NCBI GenBank assembly: GCA_018417955.1
Contig: JACTVC010000034.1
Location: 433,238-497,237 of the forward strand
DNA: 64,000 nt
From: Laccaria trichodermophora
Taxonomy: Eukaryota; Basidiomycota; Agaricomycetes; Agaricales; Hydnangiaceae
Reading direction: 5' to 3'
Under the pieces are notes generated by a model. That model ran no database searches. It saw only the letters and a program-made list of their open reading frames with translations, and had not been told where the DNA came from. The first letter of the stretch is position 1, and each line of letters starts with the position of its first letter. The position numbers and the translations under genes are program-made. This document shows, one piece after another, positions 1 to 11,513 of this stretch.

Positions 1-1
1 G

Positions 2-241
2 CCTGGGCACGTGGCCATATTCATTCCCAACTGGTCGTCGGAGTTTGCGAATGAGATGGAGAGTGTAACGTGGGGGATCACTGTGGAGGGGAAGGCTAGG
101 GCGGCAGAGGATGCTGACTCAGATAGAAGACCATTCGGAGAAGAAGCTTGCCAAGATGGCACTGATGTACTAAGGGACCAAAACGAACCTGAAGGTTGTG
201 AAGGTTCGTTTTCTTGCTTTCTTGCTTTCTTTATCTTTTAG
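2..241 (+). CDS. C-terminal part of an unrecognised gene cut by the left edge
   Basis: This is the only frame open from the left edge to a stop at 239-241. The first ~55 residues have ordinary protein composition (IFIPNWSSEFANEMESVTWG, then an acidic stretch). The last ~20 residues come from a repetitive TTCTTGCTTTC tract and look like non-coding sequence or a random tail. I recognise no domain. It may be the last exon of a plus-strand gene that starts outside the window. It could equally be a chance opening, because no splice site or upstream sequence is available to test it. Confidence 0.25.
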   Translation, partial: PGHVAIFIPNWSSEFANEMESVTWGITVEGKARAAEDADSDRRPFGEEACQDGTDVLRDQNEPEGCEGSFSCFLAFFIF

Positions 242-827
242 TTGACTCACAGATGATACACAGGGCAACGCAACGCGTTTACATAGGCAGTCTCCTACAA
301 ACAGCGGAATCATTGAGAGCATGGCCTAAATCACGGACTTGGAGCAAGTCTGGCTCATCGCAGAGTTCCTCTAAAAATGACGATGGACGGTTCACTGGCA
401 GGAGCAAAGACGTCCTGTAGTAGTTCTTGAATCGCTTGCACGTAGTGTAAGCCTGTCCGACTTACAGCTCAATTGCGTCGCTAACGGTACTGGTCCATTG
501 ACTTTTCATCCCTTGATCTTTTTTGTTGACCACAAAGCCTCGATTTTATTCTATAGCTCACCATCTGCAGAGATTGCGGGTCCCTCCCGTCAGGACTATT
601 GGCACTCGCGGGATTTCTCTTTGCCTGAGGCGTTTACATAAATTTCTATAGGAGAGACGAAGTCAAATCACTCTTGTCAGAGGTATCGGCTGAGCGCTGA
701 GGCGCTCGCGTTGCGCTGACAAGCATAGGCTGTACGGGTACCAACCACATTTACATGCACGATGGGGAATGTGGAACCCTACAACGCATACGCCGGGATT
801 GCGATTGGGGTGGATTTCAAAAGAGTA
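242..827. other. Intergenic, no gene recognised
   Basis: Short openings occur on both strands but none has a coherent protein, splice pattern or start context. At 600-660 and 700-760 there are short GC-rich stretches that read into the tRNA-like sequence on the minus strand. I see nothing else to annotate. Confidence 0.4.
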
Positions 828-919
828 GTGTCCCAGGAGGATTTGAACTTCCGGCTTCTCGGAGTAATATTTACTTCTGCCACCACAACGAGATGATTTA
901 ACCACTAATCGACATCTTG
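828..919 (-). tRNA. tRNA-His(GUG)-like sequence with a 20-nt intron; acceptor stem lost (relic or SINE head)
   Basis: On the minus strand a D arm (GATT / AATC, loop AGTGGTTA), an anticodon stem (TCTCG / CGAGA) around loop TTGTGG, and a T arm with B-box GTTCAAATC (one A-C mismatch in the stem) follow one another in order. The D loop and TTGTGG loop are those of eukaryotic tRNA-His, anticodon GTG. About 20 nt between position 37 and the 3' half of the anticodon stem would be a canonical-position intron, usual in fungal nuclear tRNA genes. The seven bases expected for the 5' acceptor strand (913-919) do not pair with the 3' strand (829-835). It is therefore more likely a pseudogene or the head of a tRNA-derived SINE than a working tRNA. 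Confidence 0.35.
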
Positions 920-1107
920 GACGTGTAAATATAAGAGTTCAGAATCAGAGTGTCATATTTTCTACCACGAAAAAATAATGATTACTACGGCTTCTGAACT
1001 TGAGAACTAAGTAAGCCTTTTCTTTTCATACACTCTTAAAAGAGGACTCTGAGTGCTTAGTGAAGGATGGTTGGGCATTGAATATTGAATATTGAATACG
1101 AAGTATT

Positions 1108-1590
1108 AGTGGAATGCAGAGTTGACGTCGCGGCCGCAACGCTACGCTTTTTTTCACCATGCGACAACTTTCCTTAGTGAATCAACTCCGACAGGTAAAT
1201 GCCCTCGCTACAGCCGACCTTCGACACACCCGCTACAGCCTTGACTGAGTTTCAAATCCTTGATGGTCACATAACATGCTCCGTTCATACCTGATCTTTT
1301 ACATTGAGGAACACCGTGAAATTCCCAAAATGTGTGAGAATATCAATCTCCTTCTTACTGATTGGTATCTCTGCTATGTAGAAATTAGGTATGGTATCAC
1401 GTATAGAGGTAATTTAACTGGAAAGTATGTCTCAATTTGAAGTCCGCCCCAAGTCCGCCCGATTGGTTAGGCCCTCGCGACAGAAAGCGATACAAAGTCC
1501 AACTTTCGCAGATTTTCTGTATCGTGGGATTTAGCGGACAAGTTGTCGCGACCCATTTTAGCGGCCGCGACGTCAACTCTGCATTCCACT
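1108..1590. mobile_element. 483-bp MITE with perfect 30-bp terminal inverted repeats
   Basis: Bases 1108-1137 (beginning AGTGGAATGCAGAGTTGACG and ending GCGGCCGC) are the exact reverse complement of 1561-1590. The identity stops abruptly inside the repeats. The flanks are ...AAGTATT on the left and ATTGACG... on the right. This allows a 3-bp ATT duplication, or a TA duplication if the element starts one base inside. The 423-bp interior has no open reading frame of note, so this is a non-autonomous element. A TA duplication would suggest a Tc1/mariner-type driver, but the superfamily cannot be fixed from one copy. Just to the left is a short ATTGAAT triplication (1078-1098). Confidence 0.85.
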
Positions 1591-1863
1591 ATTGACGTTT
1601 ATTGATACAAGTATAGTTTTTCGTCGCAGTCAACTCACGCTTCACTCGTCCACGCTCGCTCTTGTCAATGCCAATAACGCTGCCTTTTCAAGAACTTTTT
1701 GCCGATCTGATGGAGGGCTCACTGACAAGATGTTGACAAGGAGATGTCAATGTTGCCATGATTAAAAACTCCGACCCGAATGCCGTGAATAGCGCCCGCA
1801 AAGTACTATTTCCGCTCTCGACCACAGGCACGCTACGCGACGGTCAAATCACCTCAGAACACG

Positions 1864-4677
1864 ATGGAGGCGGAGGATTGTCTACTGCCGAGTGAACTTG
1901 TCTATGACCTTGTGGTACGGGCGGTGGATCGACATGAAACGAGTACGTTGGCCATGACTTGCATTGTGTCCGGATCGTTCATCTCACTGATAGTGATTCT
2001 CTAGCTAACCATTTGGCTATCTACGTCTTGCGTCGATGGAGACGTTCAATCCCGAAAGGTGCTTTTCGGCCACCTGATGGATACCTAGAGCCGATAAGCT
2101 CCATGCATGTCGACATCCTCTATGAGGTTTGTCTTCCAATTCGACCGAGGGCTCTTCTAATGAGCCAGTGGCGATTTAGATTTTTGAACACCTGCACCCC
2201 ATCGATCTCCACCACATCAGCCAAACCAATCGGGCTTTCCAAGCACTTCTCAGCCATCCAAATTCGAGCTCTGCGTGGAACCTCGCCTTTGAAAACGATC
2301 CAACCCTTCCAAAATGTCCGCCAGTGACACCGGATTTTCCAACAAAGATGTCTTGGTTGGAGTGGGCTGGGTTGTTATTCGGAAGGCTTGTTTGTCAGGC
2401 AAGTACGCTTCGGCTGTCTCTTCGGTGGAATTGACTTACTGTTCAGGATTGCGGAGAGGGGGGTGCCCCTCCAAATATACCTTTCCGCCGATTCCAATGT
2501 AATGACTGCATCTTTGTAAACGATCGGTACATTGTTCCATGCATCATATAACGTTTTTGGCTTAATTTCTCTCTAGCCTCGTGGATGAATTGCAGGCGAT
2601 GGATTGGCATTCAATTGGATATAATTTAGTAAGGAAGAGTCAGTTGTTGCGTGCGCCTTTGTTTTGTTTTCTGCATATCTACAGCTGACACAACGGCCTT
2701 CTAGACTTGTCAGAAGAGGGAGATCTCGTAAAGACAATCGATGAGTGGTGTCTATACAGTGAGGCAGAACTGAAGGCTGTCCATGAGACCATTACTGGTT
2801 ATGAGGACGCGATTACGAGGGAAGAACCAGGGTCCAAGGAAGCGTTTGATGCCTACAAAGCAAAGCGTAAAGCTTCAGTGGATCCAATTAATGAGGTATG
2901 TTTCTTTGATGTTTCCCATGCTTTTGGCTCTGATGTCATTCATCAGCATGCCGCGACTTGTCTACGCTGGGCCGAAGAGTTGACGGAATGCTACGTCGGT
3001 GATTTGGAAAGGAGACAATCAAACATCATCAAGAGGTATTTTCCAGCTGTATCTTCCTTTTCTGCTTTAACCATGTCTTCAGAGTACAGAGCCGTTTCAA
3101 GCGACTAGGATATCATCCCGATGACGTTAGGAACGCGACTTCGGAAATTGCACCTCATGTCGACAGTCTCAATAGGCCGAGGTTGTCCAATAAACGTGAG
3201 CCCTGTTCCAGTCGACAACCATCGCCCTTTTCTCAACTAGCAAACAGAATGGGAAGCTCTCAAAACATATTTTGAGCCTACGGTCATCAGAGTTCAAGAA
3301 GAACGTCGGGCGCGGGAACGCGGGATCCTCATTAATAAACGGAAAGAGTTTGTCCACGAGCTGTATAGGGAATACAAGAAGTCAGTGCCACCGTTGACAT
3401 GGGCATACCTTCCTCCGCACTATGCCATCTATCAATTCAAGCCTTTCGAGGAATTGATCAACGCACCACATGACGATGAATTGGATAGGGCATCTTGTGA
3501 GGATGCGCTGCGGTGTTTACCGAAGGAAATCCGGGATTGGACATTGACGAAGAAGAGACAGCTCGTGTCGCTTTTGTCTGGGCACGGTGACGATGGCACC
3601 ACCACTTCACAACACGCTGGCCCCAGCTCGAAGCCTTCTGGCCCATCACAGGAAATGGAGGACAATTTCGATGCTCTTCAACTCGCCACCTCCGTGTTTT
3701 GCTGCCTCGGCTCCAATGTGAGCCCTCAACGTAAGGCGGGGCTATGCCTCATAGGCTGGGAGGCAGCCGGTCCTCATCTGCGTTGCACCTCTCTGGAAAC
3801 CTACTGGGAGAAGCGGTTGCATTTCAGTCAGCGGGGGCACGATGCTGCTACGGCTCTTGTGCATTTGGCGTGTTTAGATCCGAGGACGACGACTGCAGCT
3901 GATATGGACCGATTGGATTATAGGTATATATGTACTTCCTGTCCTGTTGCTACGTATACTGGATTTACGGGAAGGCATGCGTATAACTGGCGAGATGCTG
4001 TGAGTTCCAAGTTGTCCCCTTTCCTTGTACAATGTATAATCTGATTTGTTTAGGTTCTACACTACATCAAGATGCCGCACGACGGAGAAGGAGCACATAC
4101 ATCCCCGACGTGGAGTCTTCTTACAACAGAGGCCGAGCACGATGTCAAGCGTCGAGAGGAGTATGATCCCTATACCACCGAGTACTCTTGGTCGTGCGCC
4201 CATTGCCCTGAGCACTTCAAGAATATGGTACCAAGAACGGAAGCCGTAAGACATGTTAAGGTCAAGTACGTAAAATCTCACCTCATTCGTTCTCTCGAAA
4301 CTAACAACCAATGAATGAAGACACAACATCTCTACCCCAGTTGAAAACGACGATTTCTTCTACCTCATAACAAGGACCGACCGTACCCCACGCCGACAAA
4401 CCGGCTTCCCACAAAATCCTTCAGCAGAGTATAGGTGCACATACTGCGTTTCGCGCCTACACAATATGAAGGGTATACGTCGCCATTTACGTCGTTGGTG
4501 GGTGTTCCTTGATTTTCAGTGATGTTTGGGCTGAGATGTAGGCTTCTACCCCCCTTCTGACAATGTAGGCACGACATTGGGGTGCCAATGGCAAAGACGG
4601 ATTACGCGCAGGTGGAGACTATTTTGCGTTCCGTACCTGCGCTGGAACCTGAAGCCACGTCACTTTACCCCTTTTGA
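1864..4677 (+). CDS. F-box protein, agaricomycete type, intact (12 exons, 734 aa)
   Basis: The product is predicted to be an SCF ubiquitin-ligase substrate adaptor. The F-box lies at about residues 66-115: DILYE-IFEHLHPIDLHHIS, followed by NRAFQALLSHPNSSSAWNLA. A cysteine-bearing segment follows (DCGEGG...RRFQCNDC). The middle is charged and helical (EELTECYVGDLERRQ; EERRARERGILINKRK). Near the C-terminus are CTYC...H-type cysteine/histidine pairs (YRCTYCVSRLHNMKGIRRH). Exons: 1864-1942, 2005-2126, 2180-2398, 2447-2526, 2577-2638, 2705-2895, 2947-3035, 3083-3195, 3248-3999, 4054-4265, 4321-4497, 4569-4677. All frames close with no internal stop. Intron 3 starts with GC (GCAAGT) rather than GT. 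The start is the first ATG in frame. A damaged tandem copy follows 415 bp downstream. The substrate is unknown. Confidence 0.8.
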
Positions 4678-5091
4678 GCTGGTTGCCCAGAGGATTGAGG
4701 TCCGCTGTTATGATTATTAGAAGTGGGGGCATTACCTTTCCACTGTCATCGCGATTCGCGCACAATGCGACGTCTATGGCGCCAAATGAGGATCCATTAA
4801 GCCTACCTATTGAACAACTAGTGTTTTCAATCGTGATGTAAAAAACATAGAAGCAACATATGACTGGGTGGGCAAATTGTTTGATGAATTTCACGCTCCG
4901 AGTCTGGATACAGGGTCAAGTTGTCAACCACGAATTACTCGTCGATCGCGATGTCAAACATGACAAGCCCTTTTCAGCCTCACGGCGGACTCATTGCAAC
5001 TTGTGACAAAGAGGCTGTCGATAGCACTTCTATAGATGGTTGAGTAGCCCCTGCAATTGCCCCGCAACACCATTCTAGCTCAATAACCAAC
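4678..5091. other. Intergenic spacer between the two F-box copies
   Basis: The spacer holds no convincing gene or repeat. The short stretch just before the second F-box copy would be its former promoter. Confidence 0.5.
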
Positions 5092-6932
5092 ATGACTGAA
5101 ACAGAGGATCTTCAGCTGCCCAGTGCGTTGATCTATGAGCCTGTGGTGCGAAGGGTGGATCGACATGACACGGGTACGTTGACCATACCATTCATCTGGA
5201 TCGTGCTAGCTGACGACTACACATCTAGCTAACCATTTGGCTACCTACGTGTTGCGTCAATGGGAACGTTCAATTTCGAAAGGTGTTTTTCGGCCGCCTG
5301 TTGGATATCTGGAGCCGGTTTGCTCCATGCATGTCGACATCTTTTACGAGGTCTGTCCTAAGATCATCGATTTAACCTTTATCAACAGAGTGACGACCTA
5401 GATTTTTGGACACCTGCACCCCATTGATCTCTACCACATCAGCCTGACCAACCGGGCTTTCAAAGCACTTCTCAGCCATCCACATTCGAGATCTGCATGG
5501 AACCTCGCCTTTGAAAATGATTCATCCCTTCCAGGATGCCCGCCAGTGACACCCAACTTCCCAAAGAAGATGTCTGGGTTGGAGTCGGCTGGGATGTTAT
5601 TCGGAAGGCTTATTTGTCAGGCAAGTACGCACTTCAGCTGTCTCTTTGGTGGAGTTGACGTGCACTCCAGGAATGCGGAAAGGGGCCCGGGAATGCCCCT
5701 GCCAATATACCCTTTCGGCGATTTCAATGCATCCACTGCGCACACTCGTCCGTAACCGATCGGTGTGTTCGCCCATATATTTGAACAAGTCTTTGGCTTA
5801 CTCTTTTTTTCCATCAGCCTCGTGGATTTAGTATGTGGGACTCCGACCATCGCATATACTCTATTAAGGAAGAGTCAAGTATTGCGTGCGCTTTTGATCC
5901 ATCTTTTATACGATCAACAAAATGACATGGCGCCCTGCTAGAAATGACGGAAGGCGGACATCTTCTGAATGGAATTGATGACTGGTATCTGTACAGTCAG
6001 GCGGAAATGAGTGCCGTTAATGAAGCCATTTCTTGGTATAAGGCCCCAAAAGTTCTAGTCTCACACCCAGGGGCCAAGGAGGCATATAATGCCTATGTAA
6101 CGAAACAAAGGGCAGAAGTCCATCCAATCAACGAGGTACTTTCTCTGACTGCCTCCTGTGTTCTTCGATTTTTGACATCACTCATTAGCATGCCGCAACT
6201 TGCCGACTTTGGGCCAAAGAGTTGGCAGAACGCTATGCCAGGGATCTGGAAAGAAGAAAGTTAAACACCATTAAGAGGTAGTTTCACAGTTATATTATAC
6301 TTTTCTCTGCCAACTCAACCTTCAGAGTACGGAGCCGATTCAGGAGATTGGGGTATTATGATGTGGACATATCGGAGGCGACTTCTAAAATCAATATGAA
6401 GTATGTCAGACACTTCAACGCACCAAGATTATCCAATAAACGTAAGTCCCACTCCCTCCCACCCTCCGCCCTTCTTACCCATTCCACAGGATGGGAAGTC
6501 ATCAAGCTCCTCCTCGAGCCTGCTGTCATCCGAGCCGAAGACAAACGGTGGGCTTTGCGGACTCGATCAAGCACCGCACTACGATGAAGTTGACAAGGAA
6601 TTTTGTGAAGATGCATAGAAGATGAATCGAAGATTGGACACGCGTGAGGAAGAAGCAGCTGCTGTCACTGTTGCCTGGGCACAGGCATGGTGGTATCGCT
6701 ACTTCACAGCAAGGAGGGTCAGCTTGGAGACGTCTCGCCCATGGGCCCATAATGCCTTCTCGCTTCAACTTTCCTACGCTGAGCTTTCTGAAAGGGTTGA
6801 TACCGCAAATTTGAAGTCCAGTTTACCAATTGTGACAGTTCGGGACGAAATTCTGTCCTTTCTTTGTACTACCAATATTCATGGATACCACGCGGGATTT
6901 ACGGGCCGTCGGGTTGCTGACACGAAGCGTTG
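5092..6932 (+). pseudogene. Decayed tandem copy of the F-box gene
   Basis: From 5092 to about 6540 this locus aligns exon for exon with the F-box gene at 1864-4677. It has the same start region, F-box (IFGHLHPIDLYHIS), a GC-AG third intron, and a charged middle (GGHLLNGIDDWYLYS; WEVIKLLLEPAVIR). After about 6560 the correspondence breaks. A stretch equivalent to about 70 codons of the intact gene is missing, a stop appears at 6616, the frame shifts, and only scattered 3' matches remain (around 6870-6910, GYHAGFTGRR matching YTGFTGRH in the intact copy). The C-terminal cysteine/histidine segment is gone. A truncated protein of F-box plus middle region could still be made, but I take it as a pseudogene from tandem duplication. 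Confidence 0.75.
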
Positions 6933-6977
6933 AGCGCTTGTCACAGGTTGCTGCTTCCACACTCTCAACAATTATCG

Positions 6978-8437
6978 ATGGATAAGCTCGATTCCGTATT
7001 AGTCAAATCAAAGGTCCCCCGAACGACCTTTATCTTTGACAAACGGTAAGAAACTTCCATGTCAACTTTAGAAAACGATCCACTAAGTATTCTTGTGTTA
7101 GCTGTCCACCCGAGGAGCTGACATATCTTAACCCTCATTGTCCCCTTCGGAAGGGCATCATTTATTATTGTCGGAAGAATACCATTTTTGAGCACAATAT
7201 ACGTTCTTCTAGCAAACGCGAGGTTGATCAATCACAACATCCCATAACTGATTACTGATCCACATTCTAGCCACGAATCGTCGCGAGAAACCAATTTAAA
7301 GCGACATCTTTTCAAGATTTGACTACTGTCAATGAGGTTGAGCGTCGCAACGATGATGTATTGCTACTGGTCCCGGGGTCGCGGTATTTCGAGTTCATTC
7401 CAATCAACGGCAATCGAATGCTCCTCTTTGCCAGGAGCTCTTTCCCTGGCATTGCTGGGGATCTTGACGCTCAGCACTGTCTGCATCTCTCAATTCATGA
7501 AATCTGCTCCTACCGTTTTGGTCCCGCTTTGTGGACTTACCATGGCGACGGCCATTCAAATATCCCAGGATTGCACTGGATGAAGTCGACCACAAACACT
7601 TTGGGAATCACATTTGGACTGAGTTTCAGAGACCAAATGGAGTTGTTTGACATAGATATTGAGGGAGACTATCCTCTAACTGAGGTTGGGCGAATGACTT
7701 ATGCTTCGGATGGTGGTTCGTTTCATGATTTTCATAAAATACCGACCTGCTCTAACATCTTTAGCCATGTTCGTTACACAATCACCCGATAGGAATATTT
7801 GTCTCAGCGTCGTGGGCCAGTTCGGTGCCGAAAAGATTAACATCTTCTATTCCGACTCTGGTGATGCGAACAATAAGGACTTCTCTTTTGTTAGTAATGT
7901 GTCGATTCCCAAACTCGCCAACGCCTATCGTCAACTTCCGCCGATGGGGCCGCTCGTAGTACTCCTTGAATTTTCCGCTGATGGGTCTAAATTTGCTACG
8001 GCTACATCTGATGGCGTCCTGTCTGTTTGGGATGTTCGAAGTCAAATTCCCTTGATGGTGCTGGCAGTGGAAAAGCAGAGATTTGTGAATGAGCCCATAA
8101 CTTTTCTTAAATTCAGCAAAGGAATCTCAGGAAGAGAGCTTTTGGTGTTCATGGAGGTAAGTTAACTTTGCACTCTAGTCTTTGTGCCTCTCAAATACTT
8201 AGCAACTCTCAGAACGCACTTCTTCATAAAATTATTCACGTCATTGATGCGACGTCATTTGCAACGAGGGAAATTTTCGTCTTACCTATCGACTACAGTT
8301 ATAGCAGGCGCCAAGAAGAATCAGCGACGTTGTTTCTGGATCCGAGGGGAGAAAGTCTGTATGTTTTACTGGACGGAATACTCTATGAATGGGAAATACG
8401 AAAGAACGAGGGTTCAGAATGGTGGATCGGGGAGTAA
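6978..8437 (+). CDS. WD-repeat-like protein (5 exons, 415 aa)
   Basis: Exons 6978-7045, 7102-7222, 7271-7712, 7765-8156 and 8213-8437 close in frame with standard GT/AG borders. The clearest motif is in exon 4: LLEFSADGSKFATATSDGVL followed by SVWDVRS, a canonical WD40 blade (hydrophobic strand, SADG, TATSDG, VWD). A second, weaker blade-like segment lies near the C-terminus (ESLYVLLDGILYEWEI). The N-terminal half has cysteines (CPPEELTYLNPHCPLRKG) and no family I can name. The length is short for a full seven-blade propeller, so earlier blades may be divergent. The gene starts about 45 bp after the F-box relic, so the first exon is the least certain part. The likely role is protein scaffolding; the partner is unknown. 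Confidence 0.6.
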
Positions 8438-8905
8438 GTAGCCGGCCAAAAATATTTCGTAGCATTACTCCGATTTAAGTTCACAGTACCAGTATGTTAC
8501 GGCTTTGAGTCCATATTGTTCAATGACCTGATCTGCCATTTTCTCGACTCATAGGCACTTTAATAATAAGGACCCTGTTGCGTAGAGGGACTGGGTGCGT
8601 GATGAACTCTCTTGACATGTTGGCCCCGAATAATCCCAGCTCTTGCCACCAAATGCCTCAACCAATCAAAGCATTGTAATATTATTATTGAGTGCCGTGG
8701 ATAACTTGTGAAAAAAATACATGAGACGTATCAGATGGGTTGTTGGGTATGCTGCATGCATTATGGACTTTGACGATGGTCCAAATAACAGTCTGGGAAA
8801 TATGGGATCTGAGTGGGGGCAATATACATCAGGAAGACAAAAATGAGGAAGAAGTAAAAACGCCCGACTGAGGGCGGTGGATTATACCACCAATGAGCAA
8901 GTCCA

Positions 8906-9001
8906 AAACTTGAAGAGAAAAACGAAAGCGAAAGAATATTCAAAGCGAAAGCGAAAGAAAGAAAGTTCAAAGCGAAAGCGAAAGAAGTTTGAAAGCGAAA
9001 C
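8906..9001. repeat. GAAAGC/GAAAAC-rich simple tandem repeat
   Basis: The plus strand carries imperfect repeats of AAAGCGAAAG and AAGAAAG for about 95 bp. It lies just beyond the 3' end of the minus-strand gene at 9025-11513 and could be part of its 3' UTR or terminator region, where it would be pyrimidine-rich in the transcript. The rest of 8438-8905 shows no gene. Confidence 0.6.
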
Positions 9002-9024
9002 CTTGAGGGGCAACCCATCAAGCA

Positions 9025-11513
9025 TCACCTCCTTCCCCGGCCAGCACCCACAGCCCTGCCCCAACTGCCCCCTTTCTCCTTTTCCCTCTCACCCCCATTC
9101 TCAGCCGCACCAGCGGTCAAGAACTGCCCCGTGGTATACGCCCTCGTCATCCCCATCCCAGCGCCCAACCCCATCTGCCCAAACTCGCCCGCGAGGTCGT
9201 ATGGCCCAGAGCCTGATCGCTTGTGGTGGCTTCCACCCGGAGACATGGGAACGACAGGCATGAGTGGGCTGCCAGTCATCATGGGGCTCAGGGTCGGGCT
9301 GAGCATAGGCATGGGGACCATCCCCATGTTCATGTTCATTCCCATCCCCATCCCGTTCATAGCCATGCCATTCATCCCATTCATCGCGACCATCCCGTTC
9401 ATAGGAACCATCCCGTTCATACCCATCCCATTAACATAAGCCCCCGGGGTATTCCCAAGCTGCTGCTGTTGTTGACCAGCACCAGGCCTTCCAACCCTCC
9501 CCTTCTTCACACTCGGCACCCTCGTCCCAGCAGGCTCCAACAGCTTTTGCAGCGCAAACAAACAAAGCATGGCATCATTACCAGCGTTGTGCATCGTGCA
9601 TTGAGGGAGGATGATGGGAAGCTGCGCGATCTGCGGTTGCTGTTGCTGAAGTTGTGGAGTTTGAGCCGGACCATCTGGAGGCGTCGACGTTGACGTCTGT
9701 GGTGTTTGCTCCTCCGTACCCGTACCCGCAGCAGGCAACGAAGGCACCGGCGATGAAGCTCGCAGCGTGGGTATCGTAAACGACAACAATAGATTCTCAA
9801 GCGAGAGCGTCATTCCCTGATCCCGAGGTTTCCCAGTTTTAGGATCGGCCATGAGCCCTCTATGTCCCGTTTTGTAGAGAACGCGTTCGTAGACGGATGT
9901 ATCAATTATGAGCACATTGTTTGGAATTTCTAGGGGAGGTGGGGGTTAGTGTTGGTTTGGTGTTGGCGAAACAGGAAAAGTAGAAGGACCGAGACTGGCA
10001 AGGGCAAAGGAATAAGAAAAGAAAAGCAGGAAAAAAGAGAGGAAGAAGAGAAGAGGCGAAGGGGAGTAAAGAAAAGGAAGTGAAATCGAAAGGAAAGGGA
10101 AAGTGACAGGAAGGGGGAGGGCGAAGTAAAGAAAAAGGAAAGGAAAGAAACAGTGACAGTAAGGGCAAAACGAAAACGAAATCAAATCAAACAGAAAAAA
10201 ACACCATCCAACTCACTAATCTTCATCTCCTCCAACCTCCTCAAATCCCCCGAGATCCCATGAGCGACCAACACAAGCGTATTAGGCGTCATCTCCGACT
10301 CGGGGCTTGCAAGGCTACTGATGACGGCTTGTATAATTTGCGGGAGCTTGGCTTTTGAGGCTACTTGACTTTCCGCGAACTTATGAGGATTATGAGTGAG
10401 TTATAGAGTTTGAAGGGGTGGGGGAGGGAGGGAGCGTACCGCGTACTGCATGGACAGAGAAGAGAGCGAGGTTAGATGAAGGTCATGATATGGAAGAGAG
10501 GGAGGGAAAGAGGAAAAACGGACCTGCCACGGATGGTTCGGACAATGTTTGTTCGTCACTTTATCCACGTATTCAGCGATGATATAATGTCCTTTCCTAA
10601 TGTCCAAAAAAATTCACATCAGCACCCCACTATCAGACAAAACACACAAACGCACCGATAATTGGTATCCGGATTCGGCGGCCAATGACCAACCCTATTC
10701 AACCCCCAATCAGCTTTGCCAAACTTCACAAAAAGAAAAAAGAAAAAGCAAACGCACGCCTCCAAATGCCCACACCTAACAGCAGCATACCCCCACTCCA
10801 AACAACTTTTCTGATTCCTCTCACTCCACTCAAAATCAATCGCCAAAAACGTCTTGTCCCTTCTATCCCAAAGCTCCTGAATAGCCTTGGGCTCCCCCGT
10901 GCGTACCCGTGTTTTCAACGCGGCAAGCACAGCAGCCGGGAGCGTCGAGTGCAGTTTTTTGTAGGATGGGTAGTCGGAGACGTTCCGCAGGTGTCGGTTT
11001 GTGTTTTCGAAGGGGGTTACTTGAAGGATATTGGGTGCTTGTGGGAGGGTTTCGCCGAATCTGGGAGGAAGGAAGGAAGCGTGTGAGTTTGAGGGAGGAA
11101 GCGGTAAGGGGGAGGAGCAGGGGGGAAGGAAGGGAAGATACCTCGTTTTTATCATCTTGAGAAAAGCACCAATGGAATTCAGCCGCGTGACGATGTGTGC
11201 GCGACCTGTCCATGCGTCGGTGACGATGATAACTGGCCAGGAGAACGCGAGGAACTCTTCGAAGGATTGGAAGTGGTGTCCCCATGATCGTTCGTACCTA
11301 CCCTTTCCTTGTCAAACACGTTGAGAAGCGGGAGAGAGGTGGGCGACGTACCAGGGTACATTGTAGATCTGGAAATATCCCATGTACGCGGAGTACACCT
11401 ACAACGACGAGGAGGTTACTCCGGTGAGGATATTGAAGACTAGTGGAGGCACATACCGAATGTAAATCATACTCCCATCCCTTGGGGTCGACCAGCGTGA
11501 AATCGCTCGCCAT
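9025..11513 (-). CDS. Gfd2/YDR514C-like DEDDh-fold protein
   Basis: The model is multi-exon, starting at 11513 (MASDFTLVDPKGWEYDLHS) and ending at 9027. The RNase H-like/DEDD exonuclease signature is complete: FLAIDFEWSER (D-x-E), then a downstream aspartate in LVLVAHGISGDLRRLEEM, then CTMHNAGNDAMLCLFAL (H-x4-D). This matches the C-terminal domain shared by yeast Gfd2 and YDR514C and their fungal relatives (sequence EWGYAAVRCGHLEA, then WPPNPDTNYR, KGHYIIAEYVDK and HCPNHPWQYA). A predicted 3'-5' exonuclease on RNA or DNA is an inference from the fold; yeast Gfd2 is linked genetically to the mRNA-export helicase Dbp5. The last exon adds a glutamine-rich and Met-Asn-Gly-rich low-complexity tail (about 9200-9480). 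One intron (9930-10216, 287 nt) is unusually long and nearly pure pyrimidine in the transcript. Confidence 0.8.

Noticed and set aside
9131..9693. Plus-strand openings opposite the Gfd2-like gene
   Set aside because: They are shadows of the Met-Asn-Gly-rich and Gln-rich tail of the minus-strand gene, whose catalytic motifs fix the true strand.
9902..10185. Leu/Phe/Ser-rich minus-strand openings as a membrane protein
   Set aside because: They are translation of a pyrimidine-rich intron (9930-10216) with a clear donor and acceptor.
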